From NCBI GenBank assembly GCA_023416735.1, contig JAEZGX010000008.1, forward strand, positions 92,379 through 156,378: a stretch of 64,000 bases of DNA, in the 5' to 3' direction. Both the position numbers and the translations under genes were made by a program. How positions within the stretch are numbered: the first letter of the stretch is position 1; each line of letters begins with the position of its first letter. Source of the stretch: Verrucomicrobiota bacterium (GTDB lineage: Bacteria > Verrucomicrobiota > Verrucomicrobiia > Opitutales > Opitutaceae). Of the stretch, positions 8,933-17,892 are shown piece after piece. The notes under the pieces were generated by a model. That model searched no databases. It saw nothing but the letters and a program-made list of their open reading frames with translations, and was not told where the DNA came from.

Positions 8933-9142
8933 TCAATAATGCGGAGGCCGCTCGTCCTCAGGCGCCGCCGCGCCGCCACCCCGCCCTTCCGACGTCTGCG
9001 CGACCCGCATCGCCAGCACCGCCAACTCACGCCTGACCCGCTCGAGCGTCTCTGCCAGCTCCAGCATGGCCTTGTCTTGCTGAGTCACATGATGCTCGAG
9101 ATACGCGATCTTCTCCTCGAGCCGCTGAATTTCCTCACTCAC
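8933..9142 (-). CDS. slyX: SlyX family protein
   Basis: 69 aa of mostly coiled coil (EEIQRLEEKIAYLEHHV...), ending in RPPHY, the C-terminal signature of SlyX. The family is widespread and its role unknown. It is the last gene of a minus-strand run with the two receiver proteins upstream, 17 nt after the upstream stop. Confidence 0.85.
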   Translation of the reverse strand: MSEEIQRLEEKIAYLEHHVTQQDKAMLELAETLERVRRELAVLAMRVAQTSEGRGGGAAAPEDERPPHY

Positions 9143-9159
9143 GGATACACGCTCCCCGC

Positions 9160-9732
9160 TTACGGCGATCGACGCAGCTTATCCAGCTCCGGCACGACCA
9201 CCCGGGTGTAACAATCCGGACAAATCGAATGACTGAACTCGCTGCCAGTGCGCTCATTGATGTAACCTTCGATCTGCTGCCAGTAATTCTGGTCGTCGCG
9301 AATCTTCTTACAATAAGTGCAGATCGGCATCAGCTCCTCCAGCTGACGCACCTGGGTCGTATAACGCAAAATCCGCTCCGCCACGCGCAGGCGCGTCCAT
9401 AGTTCCGTCACCTTGAGCGGCTTGGTCAAAAAGTCGTCCACCCCCGCGTCGGCCGCCGCGCGTTGATTCTCCTCCGTCGCCCCGCTGCTCGTGAGCAGGA
9501 TGAAATACACATACTCCCCGCCGATCCGGCCACGCACTTTTCGACACAGCCCAAGCCCGTCCAAAACAGGCATCATCCAATCGCTCACGACCACGCGCAC
9601 GGGCTCTTTCTGCAGGAGCGCCCAGCCTGACTCGCCGTCGCCAGCTTCTAGCACTTCGTGTCCGAGTCGACGCAGCGCCTGATGCAGAACCGCGCGGGAA
9701 ACGGGATCGTCTTCGACGGCGAGAATTTTCAC
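9160..9732 (-). CDS. Response regulator with C-terminal Cys-pair motif
   Basis: 190 aa from GTG 9732, which has GGGG 5 nt upstream; a TTG 39 nt earlier is possible. A receiver domain (residues 1-125) has acidic residues EDD, phospho-acceptor Asp in VVSDWMMPVLDG and Lys in LTKPL. The C-terminal region (from about residue 135) has a CTYCKKIRD motif and SICPDCY, forming two Cys pairs that could bind a metal. This tail is a recurrent output-less extension in response regulators, and its role is unknown. Its gene lies between slyX and the degenerate receiver, on the same strand. Confidence 0.85.
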   Translation of the reverse strand: MKILAVEDDPVSRAVLHQALRRLGHEVLEAGDGESGWALLQKEPVRVVVSDWMMPVLDGLGLCRKVRGRIGGEYVYFILLTSSGATEENQRAAADAGVDDFLTKPLKVTELWTRLRVAERILRYTTQVRQLEELMPICTYCKKIRDDQNYWQQIEGYINERTGSEFSHSICPDCYTRVVVPELDKLRRSP

Positions 9733-9793
9733 GCAGCCCCGAGGCTTGAGGCGCCCCCCGCCTCCATGCAATCGGGAAAATACCTCGACGTGG

Positions 9794-10225
9794 TCATGGC
9801 GCGCTTTTCCCGCGCGACTCCTTGTTCGCTACCGCTCGTTCAACCCACTGCATCAACTCCACCCACTCGAAAAGCCTCGGCAACACCGTCAGCGCTCCAG
9901 CACGGCGCGCCTCATCCAACTGTTGCCCTGCCACCCGAGTCGCCAGCAGCACAACACTCACCTGCGCAAATTCCGGTCGCGCCTTCATCGCGCGACATTC
10001 GTCCAAGCCCGCCTCGAACGAATCCGTCGCATCCAACAACACCAGATCAACCGCCTGCTCCCGCATCACAGGCAGCGCGCGTGCCACCGAATCCGCCGAA
10101 AGAGCCGTGATGCCCGCGTTCGAAAAGCAATACTCCATCGCCTCCCGGAATCCCGCGTAACGATCGATCACCAAGACCCGCGCGCTCACGACTTCATCTT
10201 CCTCCACATCTTCATTGTTTAACAT
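9794..10225 (-). CDS. Stand-alone degenerate receiver domain protein
   Basis: 143 aa from ATG 10225, which has GGGAGAAC about 10 nt upstream; longer in-frame starts are less likely. The fold is CheY-like (VLVIDRYAGFREAM, VDLVLLDATDSF, VVLLATRV) but the acidic pair is reduced to Asp-Arg and the Lys before the conserved Pro is replaced (TVLPRLF). The phospho-acceptor Asp is kept. It may act as a non-canonical or phosphorylation-insensitive partner of the adjacent response regulator. It is divergent from the XRE gene at 10337. Confidence 0.7.
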   Translation of the reverse strand: MLNNEDVEEDEVVSARVLVIDRYAGFREAMEYCFSNAGITALSADSVARALPVMREQAVDLVLLDATDSFEAGLDECRAMKARPEFAQVSVVLLATRVAGQQLDEARRAGALTVLPRLFEWVELMQWVERAVANKESRGKSAP

Positions 10226-10336
10226 TTTTTGTGTTCTCCCACACGTTGTCAACCAACAGCAATTAACTTTCATTCATCTCCCCACTTCCGTCGTCCGATT
10301 GACACCTCCCGCTCCCCGTCGCTACTCGTCGAGGCG

Positions 10337-10837
10337 ATGGACTACACCCAGCTCTTCCGAAAGCTCCGCGAGACCAAGGGCCTCACGCTGGAACAGCTGG
10401 CAGAACTTGCGGCCATGCACCGCAACACCGTCGTCAACATCGAGGCCGGACGGCCCGTGAAATTCAAAACCATCGCCGCACTCATGCAGGAGATGGGCTA
10501 CGATGCGTCCTCTCCGGAACTGAAAAGCATGGCGCTGCTTTGGCTCGAAGCTGTCAGCGGCATTCCGTTCTCCCGAACGGAGCCGCAGTCGACTGCCAAA
10601 AAACTGATCTCTGGCTACCGCTCGAGCGCCAAACAAGCCGTGCAACGGCTTGAAAAGGAAGTCCTCGCCGCCAACCTCGACGCTGAGCAAATCGGACACC
10701 TCATCTTCGCCGCGCGAAATCCCGAACTGCTTTCCCTGCTCGAAAATGTGCGCGATCTCACCACGCGTTTCGGTGCCCGCACGCCTTCGGTAGAACTGAA
10801 AGCTGCGGAAGACGCCGGCGATTACGACGCGGAGTAG
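10337..10837 (+). CDS. XRE-family transcriptional regulator
   Basis: 166 aa. The N-terminal 55 residues are a Cro/cI helix-turn-helix (YTQLFRKLRETKGLTLEQLAELAAMHRNTVVNIEAG, listed here by position 4-40). The rest is helical with no recognised effector domain. The ATG at 10337 places the HTH at the N-terminus; upstream in-frame codons look non-coding. It is divergent from the degenerate receiver gene, with 111 bp between them that probably hold both promoters. Confidence 0.8.
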   Translation: MDYTQLFRKLRETKGLTLEQLAELAAMHRNTVVNIEAGRPVKFKTIAALMQEMGYDASSPELKSMALLWLEAVSGIPFSRTEPQSTAKKLISGYRSSAKQAVQRLEKEVLAANLDAEQIGHLIFAARNPELLSLLENVRDLTTRFGARTPSVELKAAEDAGDYDAE

Positions 10838-10945
10838 CCAACGAGTTCGCGACCTCCACGTTCGCGCGCGCTCTCCAAATTTTCCGCGCGTCCACATCTC
10901 TCCCTTGCAGGAGCGCCGCGCGAAATCATCGTTCGCTATCTCCAG

Positions 10946-10958
10946 GTAGCGGAGCTAC
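10946..10958. other. Small inverted repeat in the XRE-to-kinase gap
   Basis: GTAGCGGAGCTAC, a 5-bp stem with a 3-nt loop, is the only structured feature seen in the 159 bp between the XRE gene and the next kinase gene. Confidence 0.3.
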
Positions 10959-10996
10959 ATGTCGCCCTTCGACTACTTCGAAACAGCTTCAACCGG

Positions 10997-12730
10997 TTGC
11001 CCTCGCTTACGCATACATCTTCGCCCGTCCGTCGGCCCGACCTTTGGGCTTTAGCGTTCGCCGCGCTCGCTACCGGCGCGGCCGTAGTCCAGTCCACCCT
11101 CCTCCAAACCGATCCGGTCTTCGCGTTCTATTATCTGGCCGTGGTCTTCAGTGCCGTGTTGGGCGGGAAGCGCGGCGGTATCCTGGCCATGCTCCTCGGA
11201 GCGGTCATCGCCTATTTCGTTTTCCACACGATCCCGCCGACCGCGCGACTGGTTCATCTCGCGTTGTTCATCACCGTCGCATCGCTCCTCATCGGCGTCG
11301 TCACGCGCATGCAACGCGTGACCAACCAACTCAAAGAAAGTGACCGCCGTTTCAGCGAGCTGCTCGGCCGGGTCGAGTTGCTCGCCAGCATGATCGACCG
11401 CGACGGTCGCCTCATCTATTGCAACGACCACCTCGTCGCCGTCACAGGCTGGCAACGGAAGGAGATCATCGGACGCGACGTCTTCACTTTTCTGATACCG
11501 CCGGAAAACGTGCCTGCCGTGAAGGATCTGTATGCCCGGCTCCTCGAGGACAAATCCACCACCTCCGAGGTGGAAATCCTCACCCGCCATCACGAACGCC
11601 GCCTCGTCCGCTGGAGCAGCACGATCCTGCGCTCCGCCACCGGCGAAGTGATAGGCGCGGCGAGTATCGGCCACGATGTGACGGACGAGCGCCGCGCGCA
11701 GTTCAACAACAAGCTGCTGGCCTCCATCGTCGAATCGACCGACGACGCCGTCATTGCCACCACGCTCGATGGCATCGTCACCAGCTGGAATCCCGGCGCC
11801 GAGCGAATCTTCGGCTACCGCGCCAGCGAAATGCTAGGCCGCTCCGTTTTCCTGCTCGCACCGGAAGACCGCCGCGCCGAGGTCAAATCCAACCTCGATC
11901 GCATCGCCGCCGCCGAACGTATCCAACAAGTGGAAACGGTTCGCCGCCATCGCGACGGCCGCCTGCTCGATCTCTCCATCACGCTTTCTCCACTCATCGA
12001 CGACGCCGGCCGCATCGTGGGCTCCTCCGCCATCACGCGGGACATCGGCGATCGCAAAGCCGCCGAGCACGCGCTGCGCGATCTCTCCCACAAGCTCTTC
12101 ATCGCAGAAGACCTGGAACGCGGCCGCATCGCCAAGGAACTCCACGATTCCACCGCCCAAAATTTGATCGCTGTCATGATGAGCCTGGAGTCCGTCCGAG
12201 AATCCGTCTCCGCCCGCTCTCCGCACAACGCCCGCCAATTGGAAGATTGTCTGGCCGTCCTCGAAAGCTCGACCCACGACATCCGCACGCTCGCTTACGT
12301 GCTGCATCCCGCGCGTTTCGATGACGATGGCCTCGTCGGCGCCCTCCAACACTACGTCTCGGGTTTCGTGGAACGCACGGGCATTCGCATGACGCTCGAC
12401 TTGCAGCCTCACTTCCAACGTTTGTCGTCGGAGGTTGAAATGATTCTGTTCCGCCTTGTTCAAGAAGCGCTCGGCAACATCCACCGCCACGCGCGAACGA
12501 AAACCGGAACGATCCTGCTTCGCCGCGACGACACGACGGCGCGGCTCGAGGTCAGCGACGCCGGCTGCGGCATGCCCCTGGACGCCGCCGGAAACCCGGT
12601 GAAAATTGGCGTGGGCATCGCGGGAATGCGCGAACGAACACGACAAATCGGGGGCTCGTTCGATCTCGAATCAGGTCCTAACGGCACAACCATCCGAGTC
12701 ACCGTGCCCGTAGTAAGAACGTTTCAATGA
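10997..12730 (+). CDS. NarL-type sensor histidine kinase with two PAS domains
   Basis: 577 aa from a TTG start; no ATG or GTG is available before the membrane region, so the exact start is uncertain. Residues about 14-105 form several membrane segments resembling DUF4118-type modules (LAFAALATGAAVV, FYYLAVVFSAVLGG). Two PAS domains follow (IDRDGRLIYCNDHLVAVTGW and ATTLDGIVTSWNPGAERIFGY), then a HisKA_3 domain with phospho-His383 in AKELHDSTAQNL, and a HATPase domain (VQEALGNIHRHART, VGIAGMRER). Its stop overlaps the start of the response-regulator gene (ATGA), so the two are co-translated. Confidence 0.88.
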   Translation: MPSLTHTSSPVRRPDLWALAFAALATGAAVVQSTLLQTDPVFAFYYLAVVFSAVLGGKRGGILAMLLGAVIAYFVFHTIPPTARLVHLALFITVASLLIGVVTRMQRVTNQLKESDRRFSELLGRVELLASMIDRDGRLIYCNDHLVAVTGWQRKEIIGRDVFTFLIPPENVPAVKDLYARLLEDKSTTSEVEILTRHHERRLVRWSSTILRSATGEVIGAASIGHDVTDERRAQFNNKLLASIVESTDDAVIATTLDGIVTSWNPGAERIFGYRASEMLGRSVFLLAPEDRRAEVKSNLDRIAAAERIQQVETVRRHRDGRLLDLSITLSPLIDDAGRIVGSSAITRDIGDRKAAEHALRDLSHKLFIAEDLERGRIAKELHDSTAQNLIAVMMSLESVRESVSARSPHNARQLEDCLAVLESSTHDIRTLAYVLHPARFDDDGLVGALQHYVSGFVERTGIRMTLDLQPHFQRLSSEVEMILFRLVQEALGNIHRHARTKTGTILLRRDDTTARLEVSDAGCGMPLDAAGNPVKIGVGIAGMRERTRQIGGSFDLESGPNGTTIRVTVPVVRTFQ

Positions 12731-13371
12731 AGCCCGTCAGAATCCTTATCGCCGACGACCACGAGTTGGTCCGGGACGGAATCAAAGCCCGCTTGGAAAA
12801 GCGGGCCGGCTGGATTGTCTGCGCCGAAGCCAGCACCGGACGAGAGGCCGTGAGCCTCACCGAACAACTTCGACCCGACGTGGCCGTGCTCGATATCGGC
12901 ATGGCCGAGCTCAACGGCATCGAAGCCGCAGCGCAGATTCGCAAGCGCTGTCCCGATACCGAGGTCTTGATGCTCACCCTTCAAGACTCCGAACAACAGG
13001 TTCAAGCCGCCTTCGCCGCCGGCGCGAAAGGTTTCATCCTGAAGACCGACGCCGCGCGTTTGTTGGAAGAAGCGATCGATGCCTTGCTTCAGCGCGAACC
13101 CTTCCTTTCCGGAAAAATCGCTGGACAGGTATTGAACGGTTTTCTGTCTCCCCCCGAGATTCGGCAATCGAGCACCCGCCTAACTGCCCGCGAGCGCGAG
13201 ATCGTGCAGCTGCTCGCCGAAGCGAAAACGAACAAGGACATCGCCCGCATCTTGGGAGTCAGCGTGAAGACCGTGGACGCCCATCGGTCTAATATCATGC
13301 GCAAGCTGGACTTGCATTCGGTCGCCGAATTGGTCCGCTTCGCCATTCGCAACGGAATCATCCAAGCCTAG
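12727..13371 (+). CDS. NarL/FixJ-family response regulator
   Basis: 214 aa. A receiver domain (acidic pair ADDH, phospho-acceptor Asp56 in VAVLDIGM, Lys in ILKTD) is followed by a LuxR-type helix-turn-helix (LTAREREIVQLLAEAKTNKD..., residues about 150-205). It is the cognate partner of the sensor kinase just upstream, with a 4-nt overlap. A perfect palindrome 26 bp after its stop, before the chemosensory operon, is a plausible binding site, which would link this pair to chemosensory expression. Confidence 0.92.
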   Translation: MKPVRILIADDHELVRDGIKARLEKRAGWIVCAEASTGREAVSLTEQLRPDVAVLDIGMAELNGIEAAAQIRKRCPDTEVLMLTLQDSEQQVQAAFAAGAKGFILKTDAARLLEEAIDALLQREPFLSGKIAGQVLNGFLSPPEIRQSSTRLTAREREIVQLLAEAKTNKDIARILGVSVKTVDAHRSNIMRKLDLHSVAELVRFAIRNGIIQA

Positions 13372-13397
13372 AGTCCGGCCCGAACACCCTGAAGGAG

Positions 13398-13413
13398 TAA
13401 GGTAAATACCTTA
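13398..13413. promoter_or_regulatory. 16-bp perfect palindrome upstream of the chemosensory operon
   Basis: TAAGGTA-AA-TACCTTA has two 7-bp arms and a 2-bp centre. It lies 26 bp after the response regulator gene and about 200 bp before cheW. The 7-2-7 spacing recalls NarL-class sites, but the arm orientation does not match the NarL consensus. Confidence 0.45.
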
Positions 13414-13465
13414 AGGCAACTCCCGCGCCAAATATCAGGCATCGCGGAAATTTGCAGCGCAGTGA

Positions 13466-13481
13466 GGAAAGGTAGCTTTCC
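13466..13481 (+). other. Hairpin in the leader of the chemosensory operon
   Basis: GGAAAG-GTAG-CTTTCC forms a perfect 6-bp stem with a tetraloop. The 244-bp gap (13372-13615) holds no gene; this hairpin and the palindrome at 13398-13413 are the only structures I see in it. Confidence 0.4.
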
Positions 13482-13615
13482 GGCATGCAGCGGATGCTCA
13501 TGCAGAGCCTAGGGGTTTCTCTGGAGGGAAGGAGGAAGACATTCCTCACCTGCCTTGGAGAACGCAACGACGCTGTCCACTGGCGCGCAAATACTTACGA
13601 ATTTCGAGCAGCCTG

Positions 13616-14128
13616 ATGACGGTTCCATCGCTTCCCTCCACCCAGCATGATCGAGGTGCCTCTCCTGCGAATGCCCCTCATACGCTCGTGGTGTTTGGGC
13701 TCGATGATCGTCGTTTCGCCCTCCGGCTCGCCGCCGTCGAACGCGTGTTGCCGGCGGTTGAGATCGTGCCGCTGCCGCAAGTCCCCGCCATCGTTCGCGG
13801 CGTCATCAACGTCGAAGGGCGCATCATTCCTGTCGTCGATATCCGCGCCCGCTTTTCGCTTCCGCCTCGAGCACTCACCGTTTCCGACCACCTCCTGATC
13901 GCACAAACCCGGCGCCGACCGGTCGCGCTCGTGGTCGACGCCGTCATCGGCGTCACGGAAACCAACGAAATCGTCGCCACCGAACGATTCGCCGACAACG
14001 CCGCTTACATCGAGGGCGTGGTTACGCTGAACGGCGATCTCGTCGTTATCCACGATTTGGATACGTTCCTGTCCGCGACCGAATCCGCGGCGCTCGAGGC
14101 CGCATTGAATGCGAGCACGTCACGATGA
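13616..14128 (+). CDS. cheW: CheW-type adaptor (first copy)
   Basis: 170 aa CheW domain (residues 20-160): VVFGLDDRRFALRLAAVERVLP, GVINVEGRIIPVVDIRARF and the C-terminal VVTLNGDLVVIHDLDTF (quoted by position). CheW bridges chemoreceptors and CheA. It is the first gene of the chemosensory operon and its stop overlaps the cheR start (ATGA). Together with the cheW at 15569 it matches the two-adaptor layout of Wsp-type systems (wspB and wspD). Confidence 0.93.
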   Translation: MTVPSLPSTQHDRGASPANAPHTLVVFGLDDRRFALRLAAVERVLPAVEIVPLPQVPAIVRGVINVEGRIIPVVDIRARFSLPPRALTVSDHLLIAQTRRRPVALVVDAVIGVTETNEIVATERFADNAAYIEGVVTLNGDLVVIHDLDTFLSATESAALEAALNASTSR

Positions 14129-15552
14129 CGCCCGCGGTTCCCAGTTACGTTCTGGATAATCTCCGCGATCTCGTGAGCAACGAGCTCGGCCTGAATTTCC
14201 CGCCCGCCCGCGCGGCCGATCTTCAACGCGGACTGGCCTCCGCCGCTCGCGAGCTGAAGCTCCCCGGCGTCGACGAACTCGCGCTCTGGCTGCGTTCCGC
14301 CTCCGGCCCCGCACGGTCTGCTCTCCTCGCCCGGCACCTCACCGTCGGAGAAACTTATTTCTATCGTCACCGCAGCCTCTTCGACGCACTCGAAGAACGA
14401 ATTCTCCCCGACGTGATTCGTGCCAAGAGGCCCGCCCGCAAGCGTCTGCGTCTCTGGAGCGCAGCGTGCTGCACCGGCGAGGAAGCGTATTCGCTTGCGA
14501 TCGCGGTCTCTCGCACACTCCCCGATCTGAGCGAGTGGGACGTTTCCATTATCGGAACCGATGCGAACACCCGCTTCCTCCAAAAAGCCGAAAAAGGCGT
14601 GTTCGGCGCCTGGTCCTTTCGCGAGACCCCGCCGGCGTTTCGTGAACGCTACTTTTCACGTTGCGCCGGAGATCAGTGGCAAGTCCGCCCCGAGATTCGC
14701 CGGTTGGTAACGTTCTCCCAGACCAACCTCGCCGACGAACTGTCGCCCGATAGCCGGTTTCGCGGATCCGATATCATCTTCTGCCGGAACGCGCTCATCT
14801 ACTTCACTCCGGAACAAGCCACGCGATTGATCGCGCGGCTCGCGAGCTGCCTCCCGGACGGCGGCTGGCTCATGACCGCGCCGAGCGAAACCGCGCTCGC
14901 AGCTCTGCCAACGCTCGCTCCCGTCCAATTTCCCGGTGCAATGGCGTTCCGGAAAACCTCTCGTCGAACCTCGCCAGCGCCCGCTTCTGCCGTGAATTCT
15001 CCCGCAGAGCCGCCTGTCGACCTCGCCCCGCTCACTCGAGCGTTCTCGTGGCCCAGCGATCCGTCACCAGCGCAACCTGCGGTCAACCCTCCCGCTCCCT
15101 CGCTGGCCCACTCCCCACGCCCGGAAAACGCCCCGGCCAATGACGATCACGCCGCTGATCTTGCTCGCGCCGCGCGCACCTCCGCCAACCAACGCCGCTT
15201 CCCCGAAGCTCTCGCGCACTGCGACGAACTCGTCGCGTTGAACAAATGCGACGCCTACGCCCACTACCTGCGCGCCGGCATTCTCGCCGAAGCGGACGCG
15301 CCCGAGGCAGCCATCGAGGCGTTGAAGCGAGTGCTCTATCTCGAACCCGATTTCATCCTCGCACATTTCGCACTCGGGAACTTTTACCGCCTCAACGGGG
15401 ACTCGGACCGCGCCGCTCGCCATTTTGCCCACGCGCTCGATCTCGCCCGTCAACAGCCGCCCGACCAACTCGTCCCGGCGTCCGACGGACTCACCGCCGG
15501 CCAGCTCGCTCAAACCCTCGCCGTGATGCACGAGCCTCCCACCTTCCGCTGA
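14125..15552 (+). CDS. cheR: CheR methyltransferase with C-terminal TPR domain
   Basis: 475 aa. It methylates receptor glutamates with S-adenosylmethionine. The N-terminal CheR domain runs to about residue 270, with TVGETYFYRH, the SAM site WSAACCTGEEAYSLAIA (residues about 111-127) and CRNALIYF. A Pro-rich linker is followed by TPR repeats (NQRRFPEALAHCDELVALN, residues about 350-440). This CheR-TPR architecture is typical of WspC and FrzF-like proteins. It overlaps the upstream cheW by 4 nt and is 16 nt before the second cheW. Confidence 0.93.
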   Translation: MTPAVPSYVLDNLRDLVSNELGLNFPPARAADLQRGLASAARELKLPGVDELALWLRSASGPARSALLARHLTVGETYFYRHRSLFDALEERILPDVIRAKRPARKRLRLWSAACCTGEEAYSLAIAVSRTLPDLSEWDVSIIGTDANTRFLQKAEKGVFGAWSFRETPPAFRERYFSRCAGDQWQVRPEIRRLVTFSQTNLADELSPDSRFRGSDIIFCRNALIYFTPEQATRLIARLASCLPDGGWLMTAPSETALAALPTLAPVQFPGAMAFRKTSRRTSPAPASAVNSPAEPPVDLAPLTRAFSWPSDPSPAQPAVNPPAPSLAHSPRPENAPANDDHAADLARAARTSANQRRFPEALAHCDELVALNKCDAYAHYLRAGILAEADAPEAAIEALKRVLYLEPDFILAHFALGNFYRLNGDSDRAARHFAHALDLARQQPPDQLVPASDGLTAGQLAQTLAVMHEPPTFR

Positions 15553-15568
15553 TCCGCTTCGACTCCGA

Positions 15569-16105
15569 ATGCAGCACCCCGCTCCTTCCCAAGACACTCT
15601 CGCCATTCTGCGTGCGCGCGCTCGGGCCTTCGCGCGCGAGCCCGAACGCGAGACCACCGAAGCGACCATCGAAGTCGTGGAATTCAGCCTGGCAGACGAA
15701 CGCTACGCCTTGGAGACAGCGTGCATAGCCGAGGTTTACCCGCTCGAGGATCTCACACCTCTGCCCTGCACTCCCGCTTTTGTCCTGGGACTCGTAAACG
15801 TGCGGCGGCGGATCTTCCCGGTCCTCGATCTCAAGCGGTTCTTCGATCTGCCGGAACAAGGCATCACCGACCTCCACCGTATCCTCCTTGTGGATGCACA
15901 GGGCCAGAAGTTCGGCATCGTGGCCGACGCGATCGCCGGCGTCCGACAAATCCCGCTCTCGCATCTTCAACCCGCTCTTCCAACGATGAACGGTATCCGC
16001 GTCGAATATCTCAAAGGCATCACGCCTGAACGCGTTGTCGTCCTCAACGGCAATGCCATCGCCGCGGATCGCCGCATCCTCGTGCACGAAGAGGTGGAGC
16101 AATAG
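15569..16105 (+). CDS. cheW: CheW-type adaptor (second copy)
   Basis: 178 aa CheW domain preceded by about 35 charged residues. Core motifs are VVEFSLADERYALETACIAEVYP, GLVNVRRRIFPVLDLKRFFDLP and VLNGNAIAADRRILVHEE (cited in part). It lies 16 nt after cheR and 45 nt before the receptor gene. The position between CheR-TPR and the receptor corresponds to WspD. It may serve a distinct CheA or receptor complex from the first CheW. Confidence 0.92.
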   Translation: MQHPAPSQDTLAILRARARAFAREPERETTEATIEVVEFSLADERYALETACIAEVYPLEDLTPLPCTPAFVLGLVNVRRRIFPVLDLKRFFDLPEQGITDLHRILLVDAQGQKFGIVADAIAGVRQIPLSHLQPALPTMNGIRVEYLKGITPERVVVLNGNAIAADRRILVHEEVEQ

Positions 16106-16150
16106 TCCACCGCCCCCTTCCCCCCAGCCGCAGCAAACCCACCCACACCC

Positions 16151-17881
16151 ATGATAAAAACGACAGTAGGCACCAAGATCGGCGCAGGTTACGCCCTCGC
16201 CCTGCTGATCCTCATCGCCATTGGCACCGTGTGCTATCAGAGCACGGCGCGCTTGATGGATACTTCCTCTCGCCTTTCGCACACGCATGCCGTGCTGAAG
16301 GCGCTCGTGGCTGTGACGCACGACTTGGTCGACGCGGAAACCGGGCAACGCGGCTATATCATCACAGGCGAAGATGCTTACCTCGATCCCTATAATCTCG
16401 GTGTCAGTGCCTCCGAACAAAACCTCCGCGCGCTGCGCACGCTCGTGCGCGACAATCCCAACCAACAGCGCCGCTTGGACCGCCTCGAACCTCTGATTCG
16501 CGATCGGCTGGTTCGGTTGAAAGAGGGCATCGACGGCCGCCGAGCCAACGGGTTTGAGGCCGGTCGTGAGTGGATCCTCTCGGGAGTCGGCAAGGAGCAG
16601 ATGGACGAGATTCGCCGCATCGCCGCCGAAATGGAAACCGAGGAAACCACATTGCTGGCCGACCGCACCACCGCCGCCGAGACGACCGCGCGCAACGCCC
16701 GTCTCGTCATCACGCTGGGCACGCTGGGCGCCTTCATCATCCTTGGCGTCGCTGGGATGGTCATCACGCGGAATATCGCCGGCCCGCTCCGCGCGCTCTC
16801 CGCCAATGCGGAGCGGATCGCAATCGGCGATCTCTCCGGCACCATCGCCATCAGCAACCGCACCGACGAGGTCGGCCGGCTCACGCAGGTGTTCGCCCAG
16901 ATGACGCGCTGGTTGAATGACACGGCCGGCGTCGCCAGTCGCATCGCCTCCGGCGATCTGCGCGGGAAGGTTCAGCCGCAGTCCGAAAAGGATGTGCTCG
17001 GCCAAGCCTTCGCTGCGATGGTCGACAACCTGCAGCGCCTCACCAGCGACTTGAACCACGGCGTCAGCATCCTCGGAGCGTCGGCGAGCGAAATCTCCAC
17101 GTCCACGTCGCAACTCGCCGCCAGCGCCAGTGAGACCGCCACCGCCGTCGGCGAAACGACCACGACGGTCGAAGAAGTCCGTCAAACCGCGGAAATCTCC
17201 AGTCAGAAAGCCCGCGCCGTTTCCGACACGGCACAGCGCGTCGCGCAAATTTCCCAAACCGGCCGCAAGGCCACGCAGGACACCGTCGAGGGCATGACGC
17301 GTATCCGGGAACAAATGACATCGATCGCCGAAAGCATGGTGCGCTTGAGCGAGCAGAGCCAGGCGATCGGGCAGATCGTGGCCACTGTTGAAGACCTCGC
17401 CGCGCAGTCCAATCTTCTCGCCGTCAACGCCGCCATCGAAGCCGCCAAGGCCGGCGAACACGGCAAGGGCTTCACCGTGGTCGCGCACGAAGTGAAGAGT
17501 CTTGCCGAGCAGTCTAAACAAGCCACGGGCCAGGTGCGCACGATCTTGAACGAGATCCAGAAAGCCACCAGCGCCGCCGTGCTTGCAACCGAACAAGGCA
17601 GCAAGGCCGTCGAGGCCGGGGTCGGCCAATCCGCCCAAGCCGGACAATCGATCCAAACACTCGCGGCCAGCGTTGCCGAGGCCGCGCAAGCCGCCGCGCA
17701 AATCGCGGCCTCCAGCCAGCAGCAGCTGGTCGGCGTCGACCAGGTCGCCTCCGCGATGGAAAGTATCAAGCAAGCCAGCACGCAAAACGTGGATAGCGCG
17801 AAACAGCTGGAGTCGGCGGCCCGCGATCTCAAGCAGCTGGGCGAAAAGCTGCGCCTCCAGATCGAACGTTACAAGGTGTAG
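16151..17881 (+). CDS. Methyl-accepting chemotaxis protein with CHASE3 sensor domain
   Basis: 576 aa. TM1 (about residues 12-30), a periplasmic CHASE3 domain with the signature DAETGQRGYIITGEDAYLDP (residues 60-80), and TM2 (about 184-207) are followed by HAMP (to about residue 270) and a signalling domain whose tip is VEDLAAQSNLLAVNAAIEAA (about residue 415). CHASE3 domains sense unknown extracytoplasmic ligands. A single receptor inside the operon, between cheW and cheA, matches WspA-like organisation. It has no evident C-terminal CheR-binding pentapeptide. Confidence 0.93.
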   Translation: MIKTTVGTKIGAGYALALLILIAIGTVCYQSTARLMDTSSRLSHTHAVLKALVAVTHDLVDAETGQRGYIITGEDAYLDPYNLGVSASEQNLRALRTLVRDNPNQQRRLDRLEPLIRDRLVRLKEGIDGRRANGFEAGREWILSGVGKEQMDEIRRIAAEMETEETTLLADRTTAAETTARNARLVITLGTLGAFIILGVAGMVITRNIAGPLRALSANAERIAIGDLSGTIAISNRTDEVGRLTQVFAQMTRWLNDTAGVASRIASGDLRGKVQPQSEKDVLGQAFAAMVDNLQRLTSDLNHGVSILGASASEISTSTSQLAASASETATAVGETTTTVEEVRQTAEISSQKARAVSDTAQRVAQISQTGRKATQDTVEGMTRIREQMTSIAESMVRLSEQSQAIGQIVATVEDLAAQSNLLAVNAAIEAAKAGEHGKGFTVVAHEVKSLAEQSKQATGQVRTILNEIQKATSAAVLATEQGSKAVEAGVGQSAQAGQSIQTLAASVAEAAQAAAQIAASSQQQLVGVDQVASAMESIKQASTQNVDSAKQLESAARDLKQLGEKLRLQIERYKV

Positions 17882-17892
17882 CCACGGCACCC

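Noticed and set aside
13398..13413. Canonical NarL site
   Set aside because: The palindrome has the right 7-2-7 spacing but arms do not fit the TACYYMT consensus in the correct orientation, so it is reported only as a palindrome.
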